Assembly: GCA_012845835.1 (NCBI GenBank)
Contig: JABAKD010000026.1
Coordinates: 1,016,983-1,080,982, forward strand
DNA from: Undaria pinnatifida
Taxonomy: Eukaryota > Sar > Phaeophyceae > Laminariales > Alariaceae
Direction of reading: 5' to 3'
Length of the DNA: 64,000 bases
Shown one piece after another: positions 12,001-24,342 of this stretch. The notes beneath the pieces are model-generated. The model made no database searches. It was not told where the DNA came from and was given only the letters and a program-made list of their open reading frames with translations. Positions within the stretch are counted from its first letter, which is position 1. Every line of letters starts with the position of its first letter. Position numbers and translations under genes: made by a program.

Positions 12001-15000
12001 GATTGCTTGCTCCAGGCATGGAGATTCGCTGGGTTCCCACGAAATTTCGGGACTGCCTGATTTTTCGCCCGTGCCGCCGAGAGTACGACCAGACATGATC
12101 CTTTTCACGATTACGAGCATCATCGTATCTCTGCCTCGACCGGACGGAGAGTCCGTTTATATCTCGTTGCCGCGATCTGTGTTGCGCACGTGCTTGATCA
12201 TGATGTTGGATTTGTGGCTATTTCTTCGCTTGTTTTTTATGTTTGTTTTTGCACAAGAAACACAACTCGCTTGAACCGTTTCCAAACGCGCACACACGCT
12301 TTCGGCCCACCCTTATCGGGGATTGAGGAGACAAATAACAACCCGTATCTGCACGGAATATCATACCGGTCAAGGCGAGGCCAGTTGTCGACGCTTCCGC
12401 GCTCGCTTCCCGTGCCTCGTATGAAGCGCTTCGCCTTCGATGTTGCTTCTTGCTCTCGCTAATATCCCGATTCGCCGTCTAGCGATGAACTCGAGAATCA
12501 CGAAATCACCAATTATCTGGTCTAGTGAGCGACCGCTGTCCAGTTGTAAACAACACCTTTGTCTGTTCGCGTGTTCTACCAGTCTGCCAGCACCGTCCCG
12601 TGCAGTATCCACTTGGTATATCCACAAGCGCGATTAACTAAACAATGCCAACTGTTGCTGTCAAAGTAAGCTACGTACGTACTCCGGCAAAAAAAACTAT
12701 GAACCATAACGCCGGATTCTCTCTATGAACATCGAACTACATGGTATATTATTCTTATCGGTTCCCGATTCCTAAAAATATTTATCTTCTGAACTCGCGC
12801 GGGCCCACATTCACACCTGAGTTCTTTTCGAAATAATTGTATCGAACCTCGTCTACGCGTACAACACCAAAGGCAGGAAAATTCCCAGCGGTTCGGACTC
12901 CAACTATATTTTCCCTGCTAGGGCTGGACTGACCCCCTCCTCGGGCACGGTCGCTGGCAATCTGCTCCCCCGGTTGGCGTTGCCTGAACAACAGTGAACT
13001 CAGCATTTCCATCATTTCTCCTTGTTGGTCGACATTCTCCCCGTCGACCTCTCTTCCAGGCATTGTGCCGATTCATACGAGTAGACGTTTTATCGTGTTA
13101 AAATACACGGTTTGACGAAGAACAATGTGCTCCCATCACTTCAGTTCTACAGCGCGAGCTTCACTGCAACACGTAGTGTGAAGAAGATGGTGCACGAATA
13201 CATAGATGTCTTAATTAAGTAGTTCCGATGCTGATAAAACGGGAAGACATGGAGTGAGCTGGAGGGCGACGGTATGCGAAGCCGACATTGTCGACTCCGG
13301 GCACCATAAAACTCTTCCCAAAGCACAAAAAATTCCCCAATACTGCTGCTACCGCTGCTACTAGGACGTTTCTGGGGTTGTTGTCAGCAACCCATCAGGA
13401 CCAAAAAGGAATACTCCACGTATCATTTTCCATGCTAAATTTTTCCGCAATATTCCGTCGGATAACCCGACGCAACCATAGCACGTTCCTTATGTGGTTC
13501 GACGAGCTAGGCTACATCGAATTCCAATAAAGTGAATAGTTTTCAGGAAAAATACGACAGGAAAATACAGCAATAATAGGTGGCTGGCCCTGGTCCAAAC
13601 ATTTGCGAGTAGGTTTTGGGGTGCAATGTGCTCTTGTAGCTGCTGGGTAAGGCGTGTGACTGAGAGTACAGATCGCGCCGCGGCGAAAACTCCAGATGAC
13701 TCGAACCCTGACCGCCGCACAATAGCAAAGCAGAGTGCAACTATCTCGGTGTCTGGGTGTTGTGTCGGACAAACCGCAGCAGCCGCGGAAGCTTAACCCT
13801 TCCTTAACCCTTCTGCTACTGCACAAACATTCCACACTAATTTCAAGTCCCCGAACTGTGGGTACACGTTATGCACATGCACAGAATCCCGTGCTCGTAT
13901 GACATAATACAGCTTCAGCAGGAGTCCTGCAACAACGCGGTCTGAGCAAAGCGGTATCCATATGAAAGGCGGTCAAATTCGCTTGGCCCGTCTGGGGAAT
14001 CGCCCGTATAGCCCGCACTGAATAGGGCGGCTTTCCTCATCAAGACGGCCATACTGCTCTGGCACACGACAGCCTTACTGGGGGAGAACCCTACTGCCAC
14101 TCTTTCATACTTCAAATGCCGCTATTGTCGAAAGCAAAGAACACACACACACATCTGAACAACCAACAGACAACACTAAACGCAGACCCGAGGACCAACG
14201 CCCGAATGGGTAGGGTGGACCGTGACTGGACCAAGTCCGGCGGAAGGCCATCTCCCATGGCCAGGGGTTTGGTTAGTGGGTGAGCTTCCGCAAGTCCCAC
14301 ACTACCCGGAAAGATGACATTCCGGGTGGCTATCTCCAACGAAACTGACCCTCAGGGGACAGGCCGGGTCGACATACACACGCATCCGTATACAACGGCA
14401 GCTTGCGCTGCCGGGGTTGTAACGAAGACCACTGATAGGGACAGCTTACGCTATACCTACAAGGGGACTCGAAGGGTGCGCCAGCTAGCGTTGGGCTGCG
14501 AAAGCAACTGAGTTGAATCGACACACGACACGTATGAAAAAAAGTGGAAGTGTGGTGAGCCAAAGCGTTTTTTTCCCCCATCCGCCGGAAGATAAAAAAA
14601 AAAAAAAAACGCAGAACACGTTTATTAGTGCTAGCGGCGATCCCCGCAGCCAGCCTTTGAGGGCCTTCCCTCAGGTGCCCAGTCAGCGCACCAGCGCTAT
14701 TATCACAGCCAGCTCCCCCCTTCTCTTGCTCCCCACGCATTGAGACTCCTCCAGCAGAATACCCAAGCAAACCAAATCCCACACAGACACAGATGTTGTA
14801 CATACTCGCACATATAGTCTATGCACGTACGCGTACCACACATAATACGAGGGTGTCCGTCATCATCGGAGAGAAAAGGGACAACGGCGCACTGTTAGAA
14901 AAGAGACAGGTGGAGCACCGCAAAGAGCCACGGGCGTCTTTGATCCTCGGAGGAGATTCTCCCGGGCAAGGAACCGCTGCAGGCCTCGGAGGTCAGAATT

Positions 15001-15449
15001 TGCCGGAGGCCACAGATAGCTCTAGGTCGAATGATGAAAATATGCATGTGCCGAACCAGGCTACGGTAGGGGTCCCTTTTGGGGCCTGTTTGAGAAGTGG
15101 ATCGGTTCACTCGTGCGAGTACCCCCCCTGCTCCTTTGCAGTCTTAAGCGTTCGTGACGTTATGACCTTGCAAAAAATCAACCTGCACTGGAAGGGTTGG
15201 CTACGCCGTGACATAACAATCGCCTACTGTCCTTGTTTTCGTCTCGCGAAGTACTGAGCATTCACTCGTGCGAGGGACTCAAACCCGGTGATAAAATATT
15301 GGTACCCCCGCCACCGTAGCTTTATTCTGCCAGCTAGCGAACAGATGACGACTTCTGGTACTGACGTAACCGGTGTGTGAAGTGGTAGGGGGGGTACCTC
15401 TTTTTTCACTTCCGGGTTTGAGCCGCTCGCACGAGTGAATCTGTGCCTC
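12001..15449. other. No supported gene
   Basis: Reading frames here are short and mutually overlapping, and none shows a domain I recognise. The segment 12370-13063 (minus) could be further decayed retroelement sequence. A run of 16 A lies at about 14595. Nothing else stands out. Confidence 0.4.
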
Positions 15450-15454
15450 ACTGG
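15450..15454. repeat. Target-site duplication ACTGG, left
   Basis: ACTGG directly precedes the left LTR. The identical five bases directly follow the right LTR at 21846-21850. Five bases is a usual duplication length for LTR retrotransposons, so the pair fixes both ends of the element. Confidence 0.85.
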
Positions 15455-15997
15455 TGTTAGAAATGTGGTGGTGCCTGACCGATGGCGGTCTTCAGAGGCT
15501 AACACAGGGTCGTGGCGAGACGAGCTCGACCCTGACTGATGATGGTTTAGACGGTGGTGGATCACTTTGAAATGGGCTCTCGTTGGGCCAACCAAAACTT
15601 ATGTCACTATGAACTGTCCAAGTTCAGATGCAGATGTGAAAAGTGGACTCGATGCACAAGCACTCGTATCTCTTCCTTTTTACTCTAACAAGTTATCTCG
15701 TATGGTGGTATCCACTACATACGACACCAAGGTCAATCTTACGCACGTGACGTAGTAAACACTTCGATATTACGCACGTGGTCCAGTAAGCGCTTTAATC
15801 TTACGAGCACATGACCCGTCAACTCGTTATTACTTCGCGGAACGTAGTACCATATATGTTTCCTTTTCCATGCAAACAAAAAAATCTTCCATCACATGAT
15901 TCGACAGCTTACCCAGGACTCTGCATACACGCATTTGACTATGTAATGGACATCTACCTTTAACCGATGGATTCCTTGTGAGTCCTACTGTTTAAAA
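15455..15997 (-). repeat. 3' LTR of the Ty1/copia element
   Basis: This 543-bp copy pairs with 21311-21845 (535 bp). Both begin TGTT(A/T) and share the blocks GTGGTGCCTGACCG, TGTCCAAGTTCAGATGCAGA and GCGGAACGTAGTACCATATA. Immediately inside it, on the coding strand, is the purine run AAGGAGGAG (plus 15998-16006), which fits the polypurine tract. Confidence 0.85.
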
Positions 15998-16199
15998 CTC
16001 CTCCTTATATATGCAATACCATACCAAATATTTAGGCCATAATCACCCTTATAATATGCTGTTTTGAACCGTAGTTTGCAAAACAATACTCTGTCAGAGT
16101 GTGTCATCTTAATCTGCTCAGCTTCACTCTACGTCCCTTGTCTAAGGCGTTATTTGCAGAAACAGGATCGCGTAGAGTGTATCCTCTTATTCCTGCTCA

Positions 16200-17050
16200 G
16201 CCTGCATGTGCTATGTTTCGGGTCTTCCGAAGATCATTTCACCCCCCCCCCCCCCCGTTGGCCGGTAGGTTCTCCCTAACGATGTTTTGCAACTCAGCTC
16301 TACATTACGCGTCACGGTGGGCGCTATAGAGCCAGTGGTGTGTTCGGCTAGACGATCAATCGCCTCCGTCGCTTCCCACAAGGTCTGCCTTATTTTTGCT
16401 CTGACATCATCCACTACTGCTGACTGTTTGTGAGTAAATGCCACTAGACATGCTTCATTCTCTCTATTGAGTCTGGCCTTCGTACGACCAAAACTGCGCT
16501 TGCATTCGTCTTCCTGCTCCTTGAGCTTCTCTAGGTAACACTTCTTTCACGCCTCCCATTCGCGGTCAACCCCCTTGGCCTGCACGTTGCTACCGAGAAG
16601 TTTTCTAGCTGAGACCATCTGATCCAAGCTTGGGGTGGCAGCTTTGGCACACGCCTTGGTGAGAAACTCAAAGAAACGCTGGGCTTCCACCAAGTCGTCA
16701 TATTCCTCTCTTTCTACTGCATTCCATACAAAAGTTCCGAATGATTTATCAGTGTAGTCTTCGACGCCTTACTTGATGGTCTAGTTTGCGATCTCCGCCG
16801 CTGCTTCTTCTCTGAGGTTTTCCTCCTAGAAAGGAAACCTGTCGTACAAGCATGTTCGCCGTTCTTGTCCCGTTGGTATACTGTGGTCGGAAATATTCCC
16901 GGTGTGAAGCTCCTCGCGTTCCTCGTTGTCGGACATGGTGTAGATGTTGATATGGTAATGTGTGATGATGACGTGTGGCTCCGTCCAAATGGCTCCTCCT
17001 GATCTCGATCCATCTTGCTGTCGAGTCCGTATTCGTAAAAAATACGCACG
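16200..17050 (-). other. Extra coding-like stretch between RNase H and 3' LTR
   Basis: The minus strand here has long open text rich in charged residues (for example REEYDDLVEAQRFFEFLTKA and DVRAKIRQTLWEATEAIDRL) with a helical, coiled-coil-like look. It lies downstream of the RNase H, where a plain Copia element would pass directly into the polypurine tract and LTR. I do not recognise the protein. It could be an additional element gene or a captured segment. The element is a fossil and this part is not whole. Confidence 0.4.
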
Positions 17051-20000
17051 TTGTCGTCATAACTTGGTCTCCGTTCAGGTCGATCTTGGATTACTCTCTT
17101 TTCTCTTTGTCGTTTCTTGCCGTGTACTCATTGTCGTCTTCATTGTAGAATCTCCTCCTTCCGGTCGATCATTGGTTGCTCGTTTCCTCTTTAGAACTCA
17201 TTTCTTGTGGTGTATGCCTCGAAAAGGTTCAGTAGGTGCCGATGCGTGTTCTTCGTGAGGAACTTAGTCCCTGCGTCTGCCAGTTGTTTCTGTGTTGCCA
17301 CGTGGTGGATGGTGATTTTGCCGTTCTTGACTAGCTCCTTCAAGTAAAAGAAGCGCAGAGCGATGTGTTTCGTGCGAGAGCTGTAGGTGCCTTTTCCTGT
17401 TATGTGTAGGGCTCCGGTGTTGTCGGTAAAGAGCGGTACACTTTCAAACAGCTTTCCAAATCCAAGCTCGGCCATTATCTTGGATAGACACACCGCCTCC
17501 TTGCTGGCGTGTTCCATTGAGATGAGTTCCGCGTCCAGATTCTACTGTGCCGTCACGTTGTGGAGCGCAGTCTCCAAGCTTGATGGTCCTCCAGCCAGCA
17601 TGAACAAGTAGCCGGAGGTTACCTTGCCGTTGTCAGGGTTGCCTTCCAGCTCACATGCAATACCCCTTCATTTCAAAACACTCTGTTTTGTACGTGATTG
17701 CCAGGCCCATATCTCCCTTTAGGTAGCGGAAAAGATGCTTTGCTGCCGTCACGTGTAGTTAAAATCGTTTGCTCATGGCTCGGACCAGTTAGTTGACGGC
17801 GGTAGGTGATATCGTAGCGCGTGCATTGGCTCACGAACATCAAAGATCCCGTGATGGCCTGTTATAGATGGATGCCCGTAGAGTCTAGCAGCATCGTGTC
17901 TTGTTGCTTGATGGATAACTTCCGCTCCTGCTCCCGTCGTGTGCACTGGGTTGAATTCTGCCATGTCAAATCGCGCTAGGACTGACTTGGCGTAATGCTC
18001 TTGGCTGATAGTCAGAGTCTTAGCCTCCCTGTCTTTGGTGACTTGCATGCCCGGCACCAATGAGACGTCTCCCATGTCGGTCATGGCGAATCGGTCTGTC
18101 CACTGGGTTTTAAGGTATTTAAGTAGCGGCGTGTTTCCTGGTAGAAGGAAGAGGTTGTCTCCGCACATGGTCAGAACGCTGAGGTTGTCGTCTGAGCCGA
18201 AGATGTAGACACATGGATCAGACGCAGTCGATGTGAACCCTATCCCTCAGCGATCCGTCGATGGTGTTGAACCACTTGCGAGGGCTTCGACGAAGTCCGT
18301 ACAAGCTCTTCTTGAGTTTCATCACATTGGGACGTCCGGGTGTAGCGTATTGTGATTCGTAGCCTGGAGGATCGTCACATACACCTCCTCATGTACCTCG
18401 ACGTTTAAAAACGCAGTCTGTACATCAAGCTGGAGCACTTCCCAGTCTTTACTCGCAGCTATGGCGAGTGCCATGCAGATGCTCCGGATGCGGCATACAG
18501 GTAAATACGCAGCCATAATCGATTCCCGACACTTGTCCTCAGCCCTGAACCACAACTCTGCCTTTCAGCGTGTGGTCGGCTTTAACCTTAAAGACCCATT
18601 TCGTCCCGATCACCTTGTGCTCCGGTGCCACTGAGTCTGGAGATTCCAGGTTGAAGACTGCGTGTTTACGGAGGCTGTCCATCTCCTTGTGTGTGGCTTC
18701 TTTCCACTTGGTCACTTGTGGCGATTCCATCGCCTCCTAGAATGTATTCGGGATCGTAATGACTCCCCATCCGAACTGTGCTCAGAGATGGGGTTTCCAG
18801 TATCTAAGGCGTACTCAAGATGTACTTCCATCCTGTGCTCCTGTGCCCTATCTGACCTGTGTTCTGTCTCACCTACTAGCGCGTATTCCATCTTGTTTTC
18901 TTTCTCGTGCGCTACCTCTGCGTCACTTACCATTGGGCTAGTGAGCAATCCCAGGTTACGCAGTTCTCGCTGCTGGTGAAGGTATAGTCATTTGCGTGAC
19001 ACCGGAGTTACGGCACAATTTGCGCGTGTGCCCAACCATGTTGCGCCTCCGAGTTCGTGGTCTGTCGGCCATGCACCTGTCCGGGTCGTCTCGACTGTCT
19101 CGTCACTGCCGGCGCCTTTAGCGGCCGGCTCCATCTCGCCAGCTGATGTTGAGTGGTCCATACTCCTACTCGTGAGCTTCGACACGTTCTTCTGCAGGCT
19201 GTCTATTTCTTCGCTGTACGCGGTACAGATGTCTTGCGTGTTTTCTGCCAGTGAGCTGTCTTCGTTTGTACTGACGGCGTCGTCATTGTGATGTTCCCTG
19301 TGGAATCAGCCAGTGTCGATGCTGGGGTCTCGAGGAAGGTGACGTTGTGGCTCTCTGCCACTCGCACCGCCTCGTTTCTATATTTATGGTATGCCTTGCT
19401 GTTGAAGCTGTACCCACAGAGTACCCCTTCGCAGGTCTTGTCTTCGAGTTTGGGCAGCAGCAGCAGCAGCAGTGCTAAGACACGATTATGTCTCCTAGGT
19501 GCGACCAAGCCTGCATGTTCTGCCGAATGCTTGCTGATGTCCGTGTCGACGATTTTTCCTAAAATCGTACCGGTCGCTGTTCCCTCAAGAACGTGTCGTC
19601 CTGCGGTCAATATTTTGTGGGGTCTCTCGAGTGGTTTGCAGTTCAGCAGATTGTCTTTCAGACCCAGGTGAAGTTCACCATCAAAGTAGTGCCCGGATGT
19701 TTCACTATCCACCAGCATGGTCAAGGTTTCCGGGGTAAGTCTGGATGCGTCAGAACTAGTCTCCCTTCGCTCGGTTCGTTGCGCAGTTTCCTGAACCTCT
19801 GCTGATGGGATCCACCCAGACATCACGAAGGCATGCCCGAAGTCGTCTTCTTCCGTCGACGTCGACTCAGTCGCTGTATGAGCACTTTGTACTTCTCCCC
19901 GTGGTTGGTTCTCCGTACTGTGCTTCCCTTTTTAAGCGTTGCAATCGGCATCGCTGTGTGTCGTAGAGTTGTATAGCGAGAATTTTTTGGTGTAGCAGAT

Positions 20001-20829
20001 CGCTCCTCCTTGCTGTTTGTGCAGTCTCACTTGACATGTCCGAATTCTTGACAACTGTAGCATCCTACCTTCCGTGACTTTTTTGTGGTTGTCATTGCCG
20101 CTCCTCTGCCGATATACTTGATAACAAATTCGGGTCTCGAATATCGGTCGATGTACAAGTTTCTCATCAATGATTGAATCTCGTTAATGCTAAAGTTTGG
20201 GCTGTGAAAGCTCGTCATCTTTACGAACTCGTAGTCGTCGGTCAGGCCTTGCAACAAAATGTCTGCGAACCTCTTATCCGCGATTTTCTCTGCCATTTCA
20301 TGCAGCCGCCTTCGAACCTCCATTAGCTTGATGGTATAATCATCAGGATACTGCCCTTCTTCCATCCGGAAGCTCGCAAGCTTCTCGTAGCAGGTACGGC
20401 GTCCCTCCTTGCTGTTGCTGTTGTACTTGGTGTACAAGGCGTTCCACGCCTTCTGTCCGTGTCCCAGAACCCCCGTCGAAGTCCTGTCTTCATATTGCCA
20501 AACTAGCGTATCTGCAGGGCCGCTGGCGACAAGGTAAAGTACGGAGAAGAGGGTCTCGCGCGCTCGCTTCAAGCGTTAAATTTCCACCAGACCCGTCGGA
20601 GTGTCCGGGGTGTCACTGTCTATGATTGCTGTTACTGGTTCAACCGATCCGTTTAGAACACAAACACGTCTTAGTTTGATACAGACAAGACTACGGGGGT
20701 CTTCGAGCTCCATTCGCGATAGTTCTCCGTTTTGGTCCCATCAAATCTGGGAATATTCCACCGGGCCCCCCATGACTGCTCTGAATGCGTTGCTTGTGCT
20801 GACCTGTGCCGTCGTGTTTACTCTCGCAC

Positions 20830-21165
20830 TCAGCTCGATCCTGAGCATGGACGCCTGAGGTGTGCCGGCCCGCTCGCCGAGCTTTCCTTTTTCTTCTTTC
20901 AGCTTGATCTTGTACTCAGATTGCCTGAAGCATGCCGGCCTGTCTACCGGGCTTTTTCTTATAGGTCAGCTCGTTCTTGTACGCAGATCGCATGAAAAGT
21001 GCCGGTCTGTCAACCGGGCTTCCTTTTCTCGTTCATCTCGACCTTGTACGCAGATCGCCTGAAGCATGCCGTCCGTCCGCCGGGCTTCTTTTTGTCGTTC
21101 AGCTCGACCTTGTACGCAGATCGCCTGAAGCTTGCCGGTGTGTTCGCCGGGCTTCCTTTTTCCTT
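20830..21165 (-). repeat. ~67-bp tandem repeats in the leader of the Copia element
   Basis: About five diverged copies of a unit containing CTTGTACGCAGATCGCCTGA, GCCGGTCTGTC, CCGGGCTTC and a T-rich run follow one another. They lie between gag and the 5' LTR. Confidence 0.8.
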
Positions 21166-21289
21166 GTGCACGTTGTTCCAGTGCTGTTCGACTCGACTCA
21201 CGTTTGGTTTAAAGTTTCTTGCGTAGTGTTCCAGTAAAATCACCAGTCTTGTGCTCCACCGCAGGGGATGTTCCTGAAATGTGTGTTAC

Positions 21290-21310
21290 ACGCTACCGAG
21301 GCTCATAACC
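21290..21310 (-). other. Primer binding site matching a methionine tRNA anticodon arm
   Basis: The bases adjoining the 5' LTR read, on the coding strand, GGTTATGAGCCTCGGTAG. The plus strand is CTACCGAGGCTCATAACC, which looks like the 5' half of a methionine tRNA up to the anticodon loop (CTCATAACC with the CAU anticodon). Copia-type elements are known to prime with such a half tRNA. That this is the primer site is inference from position and resemblance. Confidence 0.55.
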
Positions 21311-21845
21311 TGTTTAAAATACGGTGGTGCCTGACCGTTGACGATCTTTAGAGGCAACACAGAGTGGTGGCGAGACGGGCTCGAGCCGGACTTATGATGG
21401 CTTAGACGATGGTGGATCGCTTTAAAATGGGCTGTCGTTAGGCCAAAAATAACGTATGTCACTATGAACTGTCCAAGTTCAGATGCAGATGTGAAGAGTG
21501 AACTCAATGTGCGAGCACTCGTGTCTCTTCCATTTTACTCTAACAAGTTATCTCGTATGGTGGTATCCACTACATACCACACCCAGGTCAATCTTACGCA
21601 CGTTACGTAGTAAACACTTTGATCTTACGCACGTGACCTAGTCAACGCTTTGATCTTACGCGCACGTGACCCGGCAACGCGTTATTACTTGGCGGAACGT
21701 AGTACCATATATGTATCCTTTTCCATGCTAACGAAAACGGCTTCCATCACATGATTCGACAGCTTACCCAGGACTCTGCATACACTCATTTGACTATGTA
21801 ATAAACATCTTTAACTGGATTCCTTGTGAATACTATTGTTTAACA
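21311..21845 (-). repeat. 5' LTR of the Ty1/copia element
   Basis: This is the partner of 15455-15997. It starts TGTTTAAAAT and ends TTTAACA, followed directly by the ACTGG target duplication. Confidence 0.85.
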
Positions 21846-21850
21846 ACTGG
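21846..21850. repeat. Target-site duplication ACTGG, right
   Basis: Identical to 15450-15454 and directly abuts the right LTR end. Confidence 0.85.
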
Positions 21851-22489
21851 CAACAATGCTTACGCGATTTCTTTGGCGCAGTGTAACGGACAACACCATT
21901 GCGGAACAATGTCGCAAAATTCAAACAGCACGACGTCAGTGCATCAAGGTGGTCTCTTGCGCGAGTGACCCCGAGCCACTGCAAAAGATGCCCCCAAACA
22001 ACACAACCTCCTTATCGTGGCTTTGACGACCAGTAGTAAAAAAACTTTGGTTTTAGCCTCAAGGAAGAAATAGCCCCAGCAGTGGTAGGATACGAAAACG
22101 GGGATGTACAAGATGGCCATAATGCGGGGGGGGTGCAGTTGGTTGATGTGGGGAGACAGAGTGACAGAAGTGTTGACAGGAAGGAAAAAAACCTTTTCTG
22201 GTAATAATGGCCTTTGTGTCAGGGTGCGTCGATCAGGGGTTTGGTATGGGGCAAAAGGTCGGCGAGTTGAAAGGAGGAGGTTTTGAACGCACTCCCCACC
22301 ACCAGCATCTAAAATTCCAACTAAACAAAAATGGTAGTTGGGGTCCAAAAGCTGGGATGACCTACATTTTTGTTTTTGGTAATATTTTCCGGCAGATGGG
22401 GGGAAATATAGCATCAACTCATTCCGCTTGTACTTTTTGCGATTCATGCGGTGTGTCAATATAGAGCAATGCACATCACTTGGTCTTTT
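21851..22489. other. No supported gene
   Basis: Only short overlapping reading frames are present. I recognise no domain, RNA or repeat. Confidence 0.4.
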
Positions 22490-23215
22490 AGCGGAGCACC
22501 GTGGCAGTGTCCACGGATCTCCACGGCATTCCACGGCCATGTCAACGGCGTCCTACGGACGACCGCGGACACTTCACGGGCTATCGATGACCTTCCACGA
22601 GTTTCAATGGACCCTCTACGAGTTTTCATGGAATGCCGCGGCAAGTAGCGCAACACCGTGGATGATCATGGCACTAGCCATGACAATTTTTACATTAATC
22701 TCCAGGGCAAGATTCACGGCAGCACCCACGGCAACGCCCACGGGTGCGCCAATGGACAAGCCCACGAAACTATTCACAGGCTTATCCACGGCAACGTCGG
22801 AGGACATCCACGGCTAGGTCCACGAAAGCACCCACTCCAAGAACCACGGGCATGCCTGCGGACACCGAGGGTCTTACATTCTCAAAACCATGGAACTAGC
22901 CCTAACCCTAAACCTAACCCTAACGCCGCCCGAAGTTCCCCCTGATGATGTCAAGGGGGCGAAATGGTTCGAAATGTCGAACACTATGAATCACTATCGA
23001 AAGATTACCGGGGCAATGGTCGCGGACAGCCGCGGGTGGCCGTTGACATTGCTGCGTTTGGATGTTCAGGGGCAATGCCGTGGCTGGTGCCGTGGAAATC
23101 CGCGGAGTTCGGTGGTGGTTGCGGCGTGGCCGTGGCAATTGCCGCAGAATTTTCCATGATAGTTTCCTCGGAACCTGCTGTGGCTTTTGCCGCGGACCTC
23201 TGTATTTCACCATGT
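22490..23215. repeat. Degenerate CCACGG / CCGTGG array around a telomere-like tract
   Basis: From 22490 to about 22870 the plus strand carries CCACGG or CACGG at very many sites (for example TCCACGGATCTCCACGG). From about 23010 to 23215 it carries the reverse complement form CCGTGG/CCGCGG. Between them, at about 22898-22926, lies CCCTAACCCTAAACCTAACC-type sequence. The units are irregular (about 10-30 bases apart). Confidence 0.7.
22898..22926. repeat. Interstitial telomere-like repeat (CCCTAA)n
   Basis: About five units of CCCTAA/CCTAA, some imperfect. All are in one orientation, inside the CCACGG/CCGTGG array. Confidence 0.75.
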
Positions 23216-24162
23216 TAAGTGCGAAGGTCCTTGGGTAAAATCCGTGGCCTGGTGAGCCGCCCGCCGCGTGCAGAGTGCAGAAGAAGTGGTGGTTTGGACG
23301 TTGTCCCGCCACCTTGGGGGGAAGGTGACATAATCGAAAATGATAAAACAGAACAAAAATACCACAAAAACAACAAGTAGAGCGTAATCCACCACATAAA
23401 AAATCCCGCCGACTGCAATCCCGCTGTCTCGTCCACACTCCTCACGAAGGCCGCGGAGGAAACATGCCGGGATCACCGACAGGGCACACCGATGTTGGCA
23501 TCGGGGGCGAACGTACTCGTAACCGAAGCGTTAAATTACAGCCGCGGTCGAGGACCACTGAAACCCTACTCCAGAGCCATCCTGTGGAGGAGTATTGGCA
23601 ACCGGGGGAGTGTAGTCGCTCATCGCTGATGCAGTCGATGCCGCGCAGCTGGCCGGGAGGGAACCTGGCCCCAGAGGCGGGGCTTTCGACAGGTGACAAC
23701 CCAGCACGCTTAGTACAACGGCAGATAGACCCCACTTGGTGGAACAGAGAGACAGAGAGACAGAGTGATTGCGAAGTACCAAGTACCAGGCACCGGTATG
23801 TACGTGTGTCCTCGTCCTTGCTTCAAATCTTGCGTGGAAAAAAACAGCCATCCCACCGTTTTATTGTGTCTTGGCGAGTGACGAGGAAGAATGCCGCACA
23901 CATCTGCACACGTATACTCCTGAACTTGACAGCAGCTAGAGGGGAACTACCGGCTAGGTAGATTGACCCAGATCAATCAAAAAGAGACAAAACAGAGTCA
24001 AGCTCCGAATGGGCAAAGTCCTAAGAATGCACTCAACAGCTCAGCACCCGCGGCCATGTCACCGCGCGGCACGAGACCTGCTGTTCTGCTGGTTGTTCCG
24101 CCCACCATCCGTACAGAAAAATGGCGCTCGAACGCTCTGTGTAGCGATGCAATGACCACCGT

Positions 24163-24342
<180 letters not shown>

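Larger units (their letters stand above)
15455..21845 (-). mobile_element. Ty1/copia LTR retrotransposon, 6.39 kb, both LTRs and TSD present, broken
   Basis: The element runs on the minus strand, with its 5' LTR on the right. Internal parts in order from the 5' LTR are: a leader with ~67-bp tandem repeats (20.83-21.16 kb); gag of the UBN2/Copia kind with a CCHC knuckle (20.0-20.6 kb, CYSCQEFGHVK); a protease-like stretch (near 19.7 kb, LVDSETSG); an RT region (near 18.7-17.8 kb, IGTKWVFKVKAD and QLDVQTAFLN); and RNase H (near 17.2-17.6 kb, FTDNTGALHI, RTKHIALRFFYLKELV). A further coding-like stretch follows at 16.2-17.05 kb. The gene order is that of Pseudoviridae/Copia. The coding part is broken in several places. 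The two LTRs differ by visible substitutions and small indels, so insertion is not recent but is younger than the copy at 9.4-12 kb. Confidence 0.88.

Noticed and set aside
22898-22926. True chromosome end
   Set aside because: Only about five imperfect telomere units, with non-telomeric sequence continuing on both sides.
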